Source: Phycisphaerales bacterium UBA854
GTDB taxonomy: Bacteria; Planctomycetota; Phycisphaerae; Phycisphaerales; SM1A02
Direction: 5' to 3'
Length of the DNA: 64,000 bases
Assembly (NCBI GenBank): GCA_002295885.1
Contig: DBGM01000023.1
Location: 8,558 to 72,557, forward strand
Under the pieces are notes generated by a model. That model made no database searches, was not told the origin of the DNA, and saw only the letters and a list, made by a program, of their open reading frames with translations. Below are positions 27,892 to 36,588 of the stretch, piece after piece. The position numbers and the translations under genes are program-made. The first letter of the stretch is position 1, and every line of letters begins with the position of its first letter.

Positions 27892-29698
27892 CAAGATCAA
27901 GGTCATCCTCGCGACGGACTGCGGGAGCACGACCACCAAGGCGATTCTCATCCAGTACGTGGATGGGGAGTATCGCCAGACCCATCGTGGAGAGGCTCCG
28001 ACCACGGTCGAGAAGCCCTTCGCCGACGTCACCATGGGTGTCGTCAACTCGGTGACCGAGATCGCCGAACTCGCCGGCCGCCGTCTGGTGGGCGACGACG
28101 GGCGCATCATCAGTCCCGCGACCGACACCGAAGGCTGCGACATCTACATCTCGACCTCCAGCGCAGGGGGCGGCCTGCAGATGATGGTCGCCGGCGTCAT
28201 CGCGGAGATGACCGCGGCCAGCGCCAAGCGGGCCGCACTGGGGGCCGGCTCGATCGTCATGGACGTTATCGCCGCCAACGACGGCCGCCGTCCGCACGAT
28301 CAGATCCAGCGCATCCGCGATCTGCGTCCGGACATGATTCTGATCTCCGGAGGTACCGACGGCGGCACGGCCGACAAGGTCGTCCAGATCTCCGAACTCG
28401 TGGCGCCCGCCAAGCCGCAGCCCCGGTTCGGCAGCGACTATTCCATGCCGATCATCTACGCCGGCAACAAGGACGCCCGCGAGTCCGTCTCCGAGGTCTT
28501 CAGCGAAGGCGGTTTCGATCTGCAGATCGTGGACAATCTGCGTCCCGTCCTCGAACGGGAGAATCTGGGCCCGGCCCGGGACAAGATCCACGACATCTTC
28601 CTCGAGCACGTCATGGCGCAGGCTCCCGGCTACGACAAACTGATGGGCTGGACCGGCGCGCCGATCATGCCCACGCCCGGTGCGGTGGGGGACATCCTCC
28701 AGACCGTGGCCCGGCTGCAGGACATCAACGTGGTCGGCGTCGACATCGGCGGGGCGACCACCGACGTCTTCAGCGTCTTCGACGAGACCTTTAACCGCAC
28801 CGTGTCGGCGAACCTCGGGATGTCCTATTCCATCTCGAACGTGTGCGCCGAGGCGACCATGCCCAACGTGCTCCGCTGGGTTCCCTTCGACATGAACGAA
28901 CGGGAGCTGCGGAACCACGTCAAGAACAAGATGATCCGCCCCACGACCATTCCGCAGACGCGGGAGGCGCTCATGTTCGAGCAGGCCGTGGCCCGCGAAG
29001 CACTTCGGCTCGCCTACAAGCAGCACAAGGAATTCGCGACCACCCTCAAGGGCGTGCAGCAGCAGCGCACGGTCGGCGACACCTTCAGCCAGCAGACCAG
29101 CGGAAAGACGATCGTGGACAACATGGCCCTCGATCTGCTGGTCGCCTCCGGCGGCGTGCTGTCGCACGCACCGCGGATGCACCAGACCGCCATGATGCTC
29201 ATCGACGCCTTCGAGCCCGAGGGCGTGACCATGCTGGCCAAGGACTCGATCTTCATGATGCCCCATCTCGGCGTGCTGTCGTCGGTGCATCCGAAGGCCG
29301 CCGAGCAGGTGTTCGACCGCGACTGCCTGGTCTACCTCGGGACCTGCGTCTGCGCCGCCGGCCAGCCCAAGCCCGGCAAGACCTGCTTCAAGTACGAACT
29401 CACCGGTGATCGCACCGCTTCGGGTGAAATCGTCGGCGGACAGATGGAGCTGCTTCCCCTGGCGGAAGGCGAAAGCGGAACCATCACCCTCTCGCCCTCG
29501 CGGGGCATCGACCTCGGCGAGGGGCCGGGCAAGAAGGTGCAGAGATCCGTTCGTGGTGGTACGGTCGGCCTGATCCTCGACGGACGAGGTCGGCCGCTGG
29601 AACTGCCCGAGGAGCGAGCCGCGTGCCAGTCCACGGTGCAGGGATGGCTGGACGCTCTGGATGTCTACGCAGAAGACAAGGAACCGATGGCGGTCTGA
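27872..29698 (+). CDS. GlmL/MutL-like ASKHA-fold ATPase
   Basis: 608 residues. The N-terminus has the actin/Hsp70-type phosphate 1 loop ATDCGSTTTKAILI. A second one, VGVDIGGATTDVFSV, lies near residue 290, and DMILISGGTDGGTADK is between them. The family is named after glutamate mutase L, a protein of unclear function near coenzyme-B12 mutases. No mutase subunits (glmS/glmE) are in the window, so the name should not be taken as function. It heads a tight six-gene cluster with membrane proteins, where an ATP-driven assembly or energising role is plausible (inference). Confidence 0.8.
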   Translation: MTNLDPDKIKVILATDCGSTTTKAILIQYVDGEYRQTHRGEAPTTVEKPFADVTMGVVNSVTEIAELAGRRLVGDDGRIISPATDTEGCDIYISTSSAGGGLQMMVAGVIAEMTAASAKRAALGAGSIVMDVIAANDGRRPHDQIQRIRDLRPDMILISGGTDGGTADKVVQISELVAPAKPQPRFGSDYSMPIIYAGNKDARESVSEVFSEGGFDLQIVDNLRPVLERENLGPARDKIHDIFLEHVMAQAPGYDKLMGWTGAPIMPTPGAVGDILQTVARLQDINVVGVDIGGATTDVFSVFDETFNRTVSANLGMSYSISNVCAEATMPNVLRWVPFDMNERELRNHVKNKMIRPTTIPQTREALMFEQAVAREALRLAYKQHKEFATTLKGVQQQRTVGDTFSQQTSGKTIVDNMALDLLVASGGVLSHAPRMHQTAMMLIDAFEPEGVTMLAKDSIFMMPHLGVLSSVHPKAAEQVFDRDCLVYLGTCVCAAGQPKPGKTCFKYELTGDRTASGEIVGGQMELLPLAEGESGTITLSPSRGIDLGEGPGKKVQRSVRGGTVGLILDGRGRPLELPEERAACQSTVQGWLDALDVYAEDKEPMAV

Positions 29699-29719
29699 CC
29701 GTCCACCAGGAGCAGCAAC

Positions 29720-30844
29720 GTGGCCAAGGCCTATACCCCAGGATTGCTTGTGACCCGGCACAAGAAGCACCGCATCATGCGGCGGCTGCCCATTGCCGGT
29801 GACGTGCAGGTCAAGGTCGGCGACACGGTCGCGGCCGACGACATCGTCGCCGAGACCAATCTGCCCGGCGACGTCCATCCCGTGAATCTCGCCAACAGCA
29901 TGTCGCTGCCTCCGGCCGACGTGGTGGGCTGCATGCTCAAGTCCGAAGGGGATCCGATCGCACTGAACGAGCCGCTCGCCCAGACCAAGGGCCTGTTCGG
30001 GATGTTCAAGAACACCGTCAACTCCCGGTACGAGGGCACCGTCGAGACGGTCTCCCCGGTCACCGGGCAGGTGATCATCCGCGGTGCACCGCTTCCGGTG
30101 CAGGTCCGTGCCTACATGAGCGGCACCGTGGTCGACGTGCGGGAGCACGAGGGCTGCGAGGTCGAGGCGGACGTGGCCTACGTGCAGGGGATCTTCGGCG
30201 TCGGTGGCGAAACGCAGGGCTGCATCAAGCTGGCCTGCACGAGCCACGACCAGGAACTCACCAAGGATCGGATCACCGACGACATGGAGGGCAGCATCAT
30301 CATCGGTGGTGCCCGCATGACCGTCGACGCGATCCGGCGGGCGTTGGAGGTGAAGGCGGCGGCCATCATCTCCGGCGGCATCGACGACCAGGACCTCAAG
30401 GAACTGCTCGGCTACGACCTCGGGGTCGCCATCACCGGCCGCGAGAACCTCGGCATCACCGTGATCGTTACCGAAGGTTTCGGCGAGATCTCCATGGCCG
30501 AGCGGACCTACGAGATGCTCAAGGAATTCGAAGGCCGGGAGGCGTCCGTCAACGGCGCCACCCAGATCCGGGCCGGCGTGATGCGTCCCGAGATCATCGT
30601 CCCCCTCGATGCGCCGCCCGCCGCGGCGGCCGAAGGCAAGTTCGAGGAAGGGCAGTTGGAGATCGGCCGCATGCTGCGGGTGATCCGTGATCCCTGGTTC
30701 GGGATGATCGGACAGGTCTCCGGATTGCCGGCCGAGCCGCACGTGCTCGGATCCGGTTCGAAGGCCCGCGTGCTGGAGGTGACGTTCCCCTCCGGCGAGA
30801 AAGCCGTCGTCCCGCGTGCGAACGTGGAACTGATCGAGGAGTGA
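29720..30844 (+). CDS. conserved barrel-sandwich protein of the DUF6754 cluster
   Basis: 374 residues, cytoplasmic by appearance. Two stretches look like biotinyl/lipoyl-type barrel-sandwich folds: GDVQVKVGDTVAADDIVAETNLPG (about 27-50) and SRYEGTVETVSPVTGQVIIRG (about 103-123). No biotin lysine is seen. The middle (about 195-275) resembles an alpha/beta domain with IIIGGARMTVDAIRRALE and AAAIISGG. The C-terminus, SKARVLEVTFPSGEKAVVPRANVELIE, is KOW/SH3-like. GTG start after CAGGAG. It sits 21 bases after the ASKHA gene. Function unknown. Confidence 0.7.
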   Translation: MAKAYTPGLLVTRHKKHRIMRRLPIAGDVQVKVGDTVAADDIVAETNLPGDVHPVNLANSMSLPPADVVGCMLKSEGDPIALNEPLAQTKGLFGMFKNTVNSRYEGTVETVSPVTGQVIIRGAPLPVQVRAYMSGTVVDVREHEGCEVEADVAYVQGIFGVGGETQGCIKLACTSHDQELTKDRITDDMEGSIIIGGARMTVDAIRRALEVKAAAIISGGIDDQDLKELLGYDLGVAITGRENLGITVIVTEGFGEISMAERTYEMLKEFEGREASVNGATQIRAGVMRPEIIVPLDAPPAAAAEGKFEEGQLEIGRMLRVIRDPWFGMIGQVSGLPAEPHVLGSGSKARVLEVTFPSGEKAVVPRANVELIEE

Positions 30845-30849
30845 ACGGC

Positions 30850-32220
30850 ATGAAACGAGTCCTTGTCGCCCTGCTGCTGCTGGCCTGCCTGCCGGTGGTC
30901 GCACATGGGCAGACGGTCACGCTCGCGGCCCCGTCCAATGTGACGGCCCAGGACGTGCCGGATGATGTGGGGAACCAGGTCGCCCTGAAGTGGGACTTGT
31001 CGCCCGAAGACCGTGCGGATGCCGATGGCGGCCGTTCGGTGACCGGCTACGTGATCTACCGTCGCGTCGTGCAGACCGGTGACGGACTCGAGAGCGGGGC
31101 GGAGACTCCGTCCGGTTCCGGCGTCATGGCCTTCGCCGACGACTTCGACTACGAGGCCAACCAGCCCGTGGGCACCGTGCCGTACTCCGTCGCCTCGTTC
31201 CTCGACGAGAACGTCGAGGGTGGTGTGTCGTACATGTACGCGGTGGCGGCCACCGGGCCCGGCGACACCTTCTCGACGCTCGCGGTCACCGCGATGCCCG
31301 TCGTGCCGACGATGGAGTACATCAACCAGGGCAAGATCTGGTTCCTGATCATCATGCTGCTCATCAGCGTGGTCATCATCTACTTCGTCTTCTACGCCAA
31401 GCGGGGCGGCCAGATCAAGGTTCGCCCCATCGCGGGACTCGAAGCCGTGACCGAAGCCGTCGGTCGATCGACCGAGATGGGCAAGCCGGTGCTCTTCGTC
31501 CCAGGCATCCTCGACATCAACGACATCCAGACCGTCGCCGGCATCACCGTGCTGTCCAACGTGGCCCGCACCGCGGCCCAGTACGACGCCGAACTGAAGG
31601 TGCCCACGGCCCGCTCGCTGGTGATGACCACGGCCCGTGAGACGGTCGAGGCCGCTTACCTCGGGGAAGGTCGGCCCGATGCCTACAACGAAGACAACAT
31701 CTACTACCTGACCGACGAGCAGTTCGGCTACACCGCCGGTGTCCAGGGGGTGATGGTCCGCGAGAAGCCGGCGGCCTGCTTCTACATGGGCGCCTTCTAC
31801 GCCGAATCCCTGATTCTCGCCGAGACGGCGAACTCGATCGGGGCCATTCAGGTCGCAGGAACGGCCATGCCGTCGCAGCTGCCGTTCTTCGTGGCCGCCT
31901 GCGACTACACCCTCATCGGCGAGGAGTTCTTCGCGGCGTCCGCCTACCTGTCCAACGATCCCGAGCAGCTGGGGTCGCTCAAGGGGCAGGACGTCGGGAA
32001 GGTCATCGCGGCCTTGCTGCTCGTCCTCGGTTGTCTGTTCGCGACGCTCTCGGGGATCTTCAGGGACAGCTCGACGCTGCAGAACGTCAACGGCTACATC
32101 ACCAACAATGTGCTGGGCGAGGACGGCCTCGTGCCCGAGTGGATGCTCGCGGCCGAACTTGACCAGACCCAGGAAGCTGAGCAGTCCGCTCAGCCCGCCG
32201 GCGACGGGGGAGGAAACTGA
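30850..32220 (+). CDS. DUF6754-like membrane protein with fibronectin III-like ectodomain
   Basis: 456 residues. A signal peptide (about 1-20), an FN3-like extracytoplasmic domain (about 25-150, with VTGYVIYRR and VSYMYAVAATG), a transmembrane helix (about 165-185, IWFLIIMLLISVVIIYFVFY), then a cytoplasmic domain with EMGKPVLFVPGILDINDIQT, DAYNEDNIYYLTDEQFGYTAG, REKPAACFYMGAFYAESLIL and ACDYTLIGEEFFAASAYLS. A further helix lies near 390-410. I recall this domain as DUF6754. ATG 30850 is preferred over GTG 30841 because GAGGAG is correctly spaced. No function is known. Confidence 0.75.
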   Translation: MKRVLVALLLLACLPVVAHGQTVTLAAPSNVTAQDVPDDVGNQVALKWDLSPEDRADADGGRSVTGYVIYRRVVQTGDGLESGAETPSGSGVMAFADDFDYEANQPVGTVPYSVASFLDENVEGGVSYMYAVAATGPGDTFSTLAVTAMPVVPTMEYINQGKIWFLIIMLLISVVIIYFVFYAKRGGQIKVRPIAGLEAVTEAVGRSTEMGKPVLFVPGILDINDIQTVAGITVLSNVARTAAQYDAELKVPTARSLVMTTARETVEAAYLGEGRPDAYNEDNIYYLTDEQFGYTAGVQGVMVREKPAACFYMGAFYAESLILAETANSIGAIQVAGTAMPSQLPFFVAACDYTLIGEEFFAASAYLSNDPEQLGSLKGQDVGKVIAALLLVLGCLFATLSGIFRDSSTLQNVNGYITNNVLGEDGLVPEWMLAAELDQTQEAEQSAQPAGDGGGN

Positions 32221-33113
32221 TGCTTGCCAAACGGACGATACCTCTGGTCATCGCGGCGCTGATCGGCTTCCTGCTGATCGCGACCTACTTCATTCCGAAG
32301 ACGGAACAGTGGGGCGCCAGTGCGATGGAGATGTTCATCATCCTCGCCGCCGCGGCGATGGTGCTGGGGGCGGGCAACCTCATCATGCTCAACCTGGCGA
32401 AGATCTCCAACCGTCGGCCCGGCTGGGCCTACGGGGCCATCACGCTGCTCGCGTTCTTCATCACGCTGCTGATCGGCGTCTTCAAGGTCGGCGCCCTGCC
32501 GACCGCGACCTCGCCCGACAACCCCTGGACCGCTCCGCTGGTCTCGCAGGAGGGGGTTCCCTTCTGGTGGATCTACTCCTACGTCTACAAGCCGCTGACG
32601 GCGACGATGTTCGCGATGCTCGCGTTCTACATCGCCTCCGCCGCGTTCCGGGCCTTCCGGGCCAAGAACATCGAGGCATCGCTGCTGCTGGGCACGGCAT
32701 TCATCGTGCTGCTCGGTCAGATCTACGCCGGCGAATGGCTCACCGGATTCCTGCCCGACCTGACGTCCTACGTCGCCTCGTTCCCCGAGGCGAGTCAGTC
32801 GTTCGTGCAGGCCATCGGCATCCAGGTGCAGAACGGCACCCCGGTCGCCGCCATGGCCTGGGAGGGGACGACCTTCGCCCAGATGACCGCGGAGCAGCAG
32901 GCGATGGCCACCGAGGTGAACAACCATCTGACCGGATGGTGGTACCAGCTCGTCAACGGTCTGCGGCTGGAGAACCTGACGCAGACCATTCTCGACGTGC
33001 CCCAGAAGGCGGGCAATCGAGCCATCATGATCGGCATCGCCCTGGGCATCGTGTCCACGTCGCTGAAGGTGCTCCTGGGCATCGATCGTTCCTACCTCGG
33101 ATCGGAGGACTGA
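32220..33113 (+). CDS. polytopic membrane protein of the DUF6754 cluster
   Basis: 297 residues with about six hydrophobic helices (for example 8-25, 38-60, 72-92, 125-147, 155-175, 270-290). A soluble loop between about 180 and 265 contains FAQMTAEQQAMATEVNNHLTGWWYQLVNGL. The start overlaps the previous stop by one base (TGATG). No recognised family. Its invariant place in the cluster suggests a membrane subunit. Confidence 0.7.
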   Translation: MLAKRTIPLVIAALIGFLLIATYFIPKTEQWGASAMEMFIILAAAAMVLGAGNLIMLNLAKISNRRPGWAYGAITLLAFFITLLIGVFKVGALPTATSPDNPWTAPLVSQEGVPFWWIYSYVYKPLTATMFAMLAFYIASAAFRAFRAKNIEASLLLGTAFIVLLGQIYAGEWLTGFLPDLTSYVASFPEASQSFVQAIGIQVQNGTPVAAMAWEGTTFAQMTAEQQAMATEVNNHLTGWWYQLVNGLRLENLTQTILDVPQKAGNRAIMIGIALGIVSTSLKVLLGIDRSYLGSED

Positions 33114-33116
33114 CCC

Positions 33117-33983
33117 ATGTTGAACTTCCTCCGTACCCTTGACCGACGATGGATCTTCCTGCTGATGGGGCTTGCGGTCGCCGTGCCGCTGCTGCTTCGG
33201 TTCCTGCCGCCCAACAGCGCCACGCTGATGGACCGCAGCGTCTTCGACGCCATCGAGGATCTCCCCGACGGTTCACGCATCCTCGTCTCCTTCGACTTCG
33301 ACCCGGGGTCGCAGGGCGAACTGCTGCCCATGGCCATGTCCTTCGCCCGCCACTGCGGGTTCAAGCGTCACAAGGTCTACTTCATGTGCCTCTGGCCCCT
33401 GGGCGAACCCTTCATCGAGGACGCCATGAAGATCCTCGAGACCGAGTTCGAGGGGCTTGAATACGGCACCGACTTCATGTCGTTCGGCTACAAGCCCGGC
33501 GGCGAGGCGGTCATCAAGAACATCATCGTCGACTGGAAGCAGCTGTTCATCACCGACTCCCGCAAGCAGTCGCTGGACAACATCCCCATGACCGCGAACA
33601 TCAAGTCCGCGAAGTCGATGGACCTGATCGTCAACGTCTGTGCCGGCGATCCGGGTGCGAAGCAGTGGGTGCAGTACGCGGCCACCCCCGCGGGACTGCC
33701 CATGGTCGCCGGTTGCACCGGCGTCCAGGCCCCGCTGCTGTATCCGTACATTCCCGATCCGATGGCCGGCCTGCTGGCGGCCATCAAGGGGGCGGCGGGG
33801 TACGAGCAGATCATGCTCGAGGAGTACCCGTCGCTCGAGGAACTCAAGAGTGCCCGCTTCTCTTCGACGGCGGCCTTCCAGCGGATGGGGCCGCAGTTCG
33901 TGGCCCACCTGCTGATGCTGGCGTTGATCCTGCTGGGCAACTTCATCTTCCTGCTCGATCGCAGGCGAGGGGGGACCCGATGA
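33117..33983 (+). CDS. membrane-anchored alpha/beta protein of the DUF6754 cluster
   Basis: 288 residues. One N-terminal helix (about 10-28) and one C-terminal helix (about 260-280) bracket a soluble domain. That domain starts DGSRILVSFDFDPGSQGELLPMAMSFARHCG and includes KVYFMCLWPLGEPFIEDAMKI, a Rossmann-like pattern of alternating strands and helices. A cytoplasmic or periplasmic catalytic-looking domain held at the membrane is likely. Three bases after the upstream gene and overlapping the next by ATGA. Function unknown. Confidence 0.7.
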   Translation: MLNFLRTLDRRWIFLLMGLAVAVPLLLRFLPPNSATLMDRSVFDAIEDLPDGSRILVSFDFDPGSQGELLPMAMSFARHCGFKRHKVYFMCLWPLGEPFIEDAMKILETEFEGLEYGTDFMSFGYKPGGEAVIKNIIVDWKQLFITDSRKQSLDNIPMTANIKSAKSMDLIVNVCAGDPGAKQWVQYAATPAGLPMVAGCTGVQAPLLYPYIPDPMAGLLAAIKGAAGYEQIMLEEYPSLEELKSARFSSTAAFQRMGPQFVAHLLMLALILLGNFIFLLDRRRGGTR

Positions 33984-35239
33984 CCGATCACACCACTACT
34001 CCGGTACCCGACGCCAGTTCCAGCAAGGTGGGCTGGATCGTCGTCGTGGTCCTGATCATCGTGGGCATGTTCGCCGCCGGCTTCCTGCTTGACGCCGGAA
34101 AGGTGTATGTCGTCTCCCAGGAGCAGAGCTGGACCGAATACGAGTCCAGTCTGTCCGACGTCGACTTCTGGCTTCCGGCCGGCAGTCGGGGAGAACGCGA
34201 GCTGGCTCACTACGGTGCGTCGGCCTCCGAGACCCGGATGCTGTCCTCCAAGGCCGATGTCTCCGCATTGGAGAAGGAAGCGGGGGCCGCCTTCTCGGAG
34301 GAGATCCGTGGCAGCGTCTCGGCGTCCATCGATCGTGGGGCCTCCGTCGAGATGGTCCGCATGACCGGTTCCGTCACCTTCACCGGTTGGCTGCCCACCG
34401 GGCAGGAACCCGCCGGTGCGGTGGCTCCCAGCCTCATGGGACGTCCAATGAGCGACTTCACATGGCAGGCCACGGGAACCGTGTCCACCTGGGACGTCAC
34501 GTCGAGCCTGCCCTACAACCTGCCCGCCGACCAGCGGCCCGAGGGAGCGACGCTCTCCACGAGTCGGACCGTCGGAATCTGGCTGTCGGCCATCCTCACC
34601 CTGGCGATCATGTCGTTCCTCTTCGGAGACAACGTGTTCTACAAGACGGCCGAGGCCATTCTGGTCGGATCGTCCGCCGGCTACGCGATGGCGTACGCCT
34701 TCTACACCGGCATCGTCGATCAGCTGATGGTGAACCTCTTCCCGGATCTGGTCCGAGACTGGACGTCGCCGGGCCTGCCGTGGTCCTTCACCTGGGACTG
34801 GGTCTATCTCATTCCCGCGGTGCTCGGCGTGATGCTCGTGTGTCGACTGCTCCCCAAGGGTGGCTGGATCGCGCGGTGGCCGCTGGCGTTCATCATCGGG
34901 GCGACGGCCGGCTTCCGTCTGACATCGCACCTCGAATCGGACTTCCTGCTGCAGATCAAGCAGACGATCACCACGCTGTGGGTCGAGAACGCCACGGGAG
35001 ACTTCCTGTTCTGGCCCTCGATGGGCGCTGTGGTCATTCTGCTCGGCGTGCTGCTGTGCCTCGTGTACTTCTTCTTCTCGATGGAGCACAAGGGTGTCGT
35101 CGGCAAGGCGGCCCGGGGCGGCATCTTCGTCCTCATGATCACCTTCGGCGCTGCGTTCGGTCTGACCGTGATGGGACGCATCACGCTGCTCACCGAACGG
35201 TTCGACTTCCTCTTCAAGGACTGGCTTCACCTGATGTGA
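33980..35239 (+). CDS. multi-pass membrane protein ending the DUF6754 cluster
   Basis: 419 residues. An N-terminal helix (about 18-38), an extracytoplasmic domain of about 150 residues rich in Ser/Thr/Glu with SWTEYESSL and ASETRMLSSKADVSALEKE, then six or more helices (from about 195). The pattern IWLSAILTLAIMSFLFGDNVFYKTAEAILVGSSAGYAMAYAF is distinctive, but I do not recognise a family. A hairpin 16 bases past the stop may end the transcript. Confidence 0.7.
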   Translation: MTDHTTTPVPDASSSKVGWIVVVVLIIVGMFAAGFLLDAGKVYVVSQEQSWTEYESSLSDVDFWLPAGSRGERELAHYGASASETRMLSSKADVSALEKEAGAAFSEEIRGSVSASIDRGASVEMVRMTGSVTFTGWLPTGQEPAGAVAPSLMGRPMSDFTWQATGTVSTWDVTSSLPYNLPADQRPEGATLSTSRTVGIWLSAILTLAIMSFLFGDNVFYKTAEAILVGSSAGYAMAYAFYTGIVDQLMVNLFPDLVRDWTSPGLPWSFTWDWVYLIPAVLGVMLVCRLLPKGGWIARWPLAFIIGATAGFRLTSHLESDFLLQIKQTITTLWVENATGDFLFWPSMGAVVILLGVLLCLVYFFFSMEHKGVVGKAARGGIFVLMITFGAAFGLTVMGRITLLTERFDFLFKDWLHLM

Positions 35240-35253
35240 CGATCTCCGATCGG

Positions 35254-35273
35254 CTCTGGCGGCAGCGCCAGGG
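35254..35273 (+). terminator. hairpin after the DUF6754 cluster
   Basis: CTGGCG and CGCCAG pair around GCAG, extended by a G-U and a C-G pair to 8 bp, 16 bases after the stop. Only a weak T run (GGTTTGG) follows, so it may be a weak or Rho-assisted terminator. Confidence 0.45.
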
Positions 35274-35294
35274 CGGTTTGGCCCCATGGATGCA

Positions 35295-35323
35295 TTGACA
35301 GGGCGATGACGACCACGTAGATT
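35295..35323 (+). promoter_or_regulatory. strong sigma70-type promoter for rpmF-plsX-fabH-fabD
   Basis: A perfect -35 TTGACA (35295-35300) and -10 TAGATT (35318-35323) are 17 bases apart. This is the best promoter match in the window and would start transcription near 35330, 50 bases ahead of rpmF. Confidence 0.8.
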
Positions 35324-35331
35324 GTTGTGTC

Positions 35332-35361
35332 CTCCTGAGCCCCCGGGTAGGGGGTTTGGAG
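35332..35361 (+). promoter_or_regulatory. leader hairpin upstream of rpmF
   Basis: CTCC/GGAG and CCCCC/GGGGG pair in a two-part stem within the 5' leader, ending 21 bases before the rpmF ATG. It may control L32 or lipid gene expression. This is inferred from position. Confidence 0.4.
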
Positions 35362-35382
35362 CCCAAACGTAGGAATCGATCA

Positions 35383-35568
35383 ATGGCTGTACCAGCATTC
35401 AGGACATCACCGAGCCGCAAGCGTAAGCGTCGTTCACACCACGCCCTGCAACGGTCGCTCATGTCGATCTGTCCGGCCTGCGGGAGCAAGAAGCATCCCC
35501 ATCGCGCCTGTCGCGAATGCGGGTACGTGCGGCCGGGACTTTCGATCCGCGCATCTGGAATCGAGTAA
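35383..35568 (+). CDS. rpmF: 50S ribosomal protein L32
   Basis: 61 residues. Basic N-terminus MAVPAFRTSPSRKRKRRSHHAL and a zinc-ribbon CPACGSKKHPHRACRECG, the standard L32 layout. The rpmF-plsX-fabH-fabD order is conserved in many bacteria and ties lipid synthesis to ribosome production. AGGAA precedes the ATG. Confidence 0.95.
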   Translation: MAVPAFRTSPSRKRKRRSHHALQRSLMSICPACGSKKHPHRACRECGYVRPGLSIRASGIE

Positions 35569-35571
35569 TCC

Positions 35572-36588
35572 ATGCGAATCGGTCTGGACGTCATGGGTGG
35601 CGACCTGGCACCTGATCCCATCCTGCAGGGCGGGTTCGATGCCCTGCCGCTGCTCGATGAGGGTGATCGTCTCGTGCTCTTCGGAGACGAGGATGGCATG
35701 CGTTCGGCCGCCCAGTCGGCCGGCGTGGATGACATCCGCATCGAATATGTGCACACGACCGAGACGGTCGGAATGGACGAGTCGCCGGTCGAAGCCGTGC
35801 GAACCAAGCAGGACAGTTCCATGGTCCGGCTCTGCCGGATGGCCTCCAGGAAGGCCGGCGACCAGCGTCTCGACGCGGTGATCTCGGCCGGCAACACCGG
35901 GGCCTTCGTCGCGGCGGCCCAGATGCACATGCGTCGTCTGCCCAACGTCGCACGCCCCGGCATCGCGGCCGTCATGCCGACCTTCGGCGGCCCCGTGGTG
36001 TTCATGGACGTCGGCGCGAACATCGATCCGAAGCCGTCCCACCTTCACCAGTACGGCGTGATGGGGTCCATCTACGCCCGCGACCTGCTGGGCATCGAGT
36101 CGCCGAGGGTGGCGTTGATGAACGTCGGTGGAGAGGAGGCCAAGGGCACCGAACAGCTCAAGGCCGCCCGCGACATGCTGCGCGAGACCGACGGGATCAA
36201 CTTCATCGGCTACGTCGAGGGGCGAGCGGTCTTCGACGGAGCGGCCGACGTGGTCATCACCGATGGAGTGACCGGCAACGTCGTCATCAAGCTCAGCGAG
36301 GGGCTGTCCAGCGGGATCTTCCGGATGATCCGGCGCGAGATCGACGGAGTCGATCCGTCCATGGCCGGTCAGTTCGAGCCGATCGTGCACAAGCTCTACT
36401 CCGCGTATGACTACCACGAGTACGGAGGCGCTCCGCTGCTGGGCGTGAACGGTCTCTGCATGATCTGCCACGGTTCGAGCAAGGCCCGCACCATCACCAA
36501 CGCGATCCGGCGTTCGCACATGTATCTCGCCGCGGGGGTGAACGAATCGATCACCGATCTCGTCGGCAGCGTCGAGGTTGAAGCCTGA
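35572..36588 (+). CDS. plsX: phosphate acyltransferase PlsX
   Basis: 338 residues. Converts acyl-ACP to acyl-phosphate for phospholipid synthesis. Begins RIGLDVMGGDLAPDPILQGG, and has VISAGNTGAFVAAAQ, ARPGIAAVMPTFGGPVVFMDVGAN, LMNVGGEEAKGTEQ and ADVVITDGVTGNVVIKLSEG, all PlsX hallmarks. Three bases after rpmF and sharing one base with fabH. Confidence 0.96.
   Translation: MRIGLDVMGGDLAPDPILQGGFDALPLLDEGDRLVLFGDEDGMRSAAQSAGVDDIRIEYVHTTETVGMDESPVEAVRTKQDSSMVRLCRMASRKAGDQRLDAVISAGNTGAFVAAAQMHMRRLPNVARPGIAAVMPTFGGPVVFMDVGANIDPKPSHLHQYGVMGSIYARDLLGIESPRVALMNVGGEEAKGTEQLKAARDMLRETDGINFIGYVEGRAVFDGAADVVITDGVTGNVVIKLSEGLSSGIFRMIRREIDGVDPSMAGQFEPIVHKLYSAYDYHEYGGAPLLGVNGLCMICHGSSKARTITNAIRRSHMYLAAGVNESITDLVGSVEVEA

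Noticed and set aside
27872..29698. Functional call as glutamate mutase accessory protein
   Set aside because: The family name fits but no mutase subunits or B12-dependent genes are nearby; the membrane-protein context points elsewhere.
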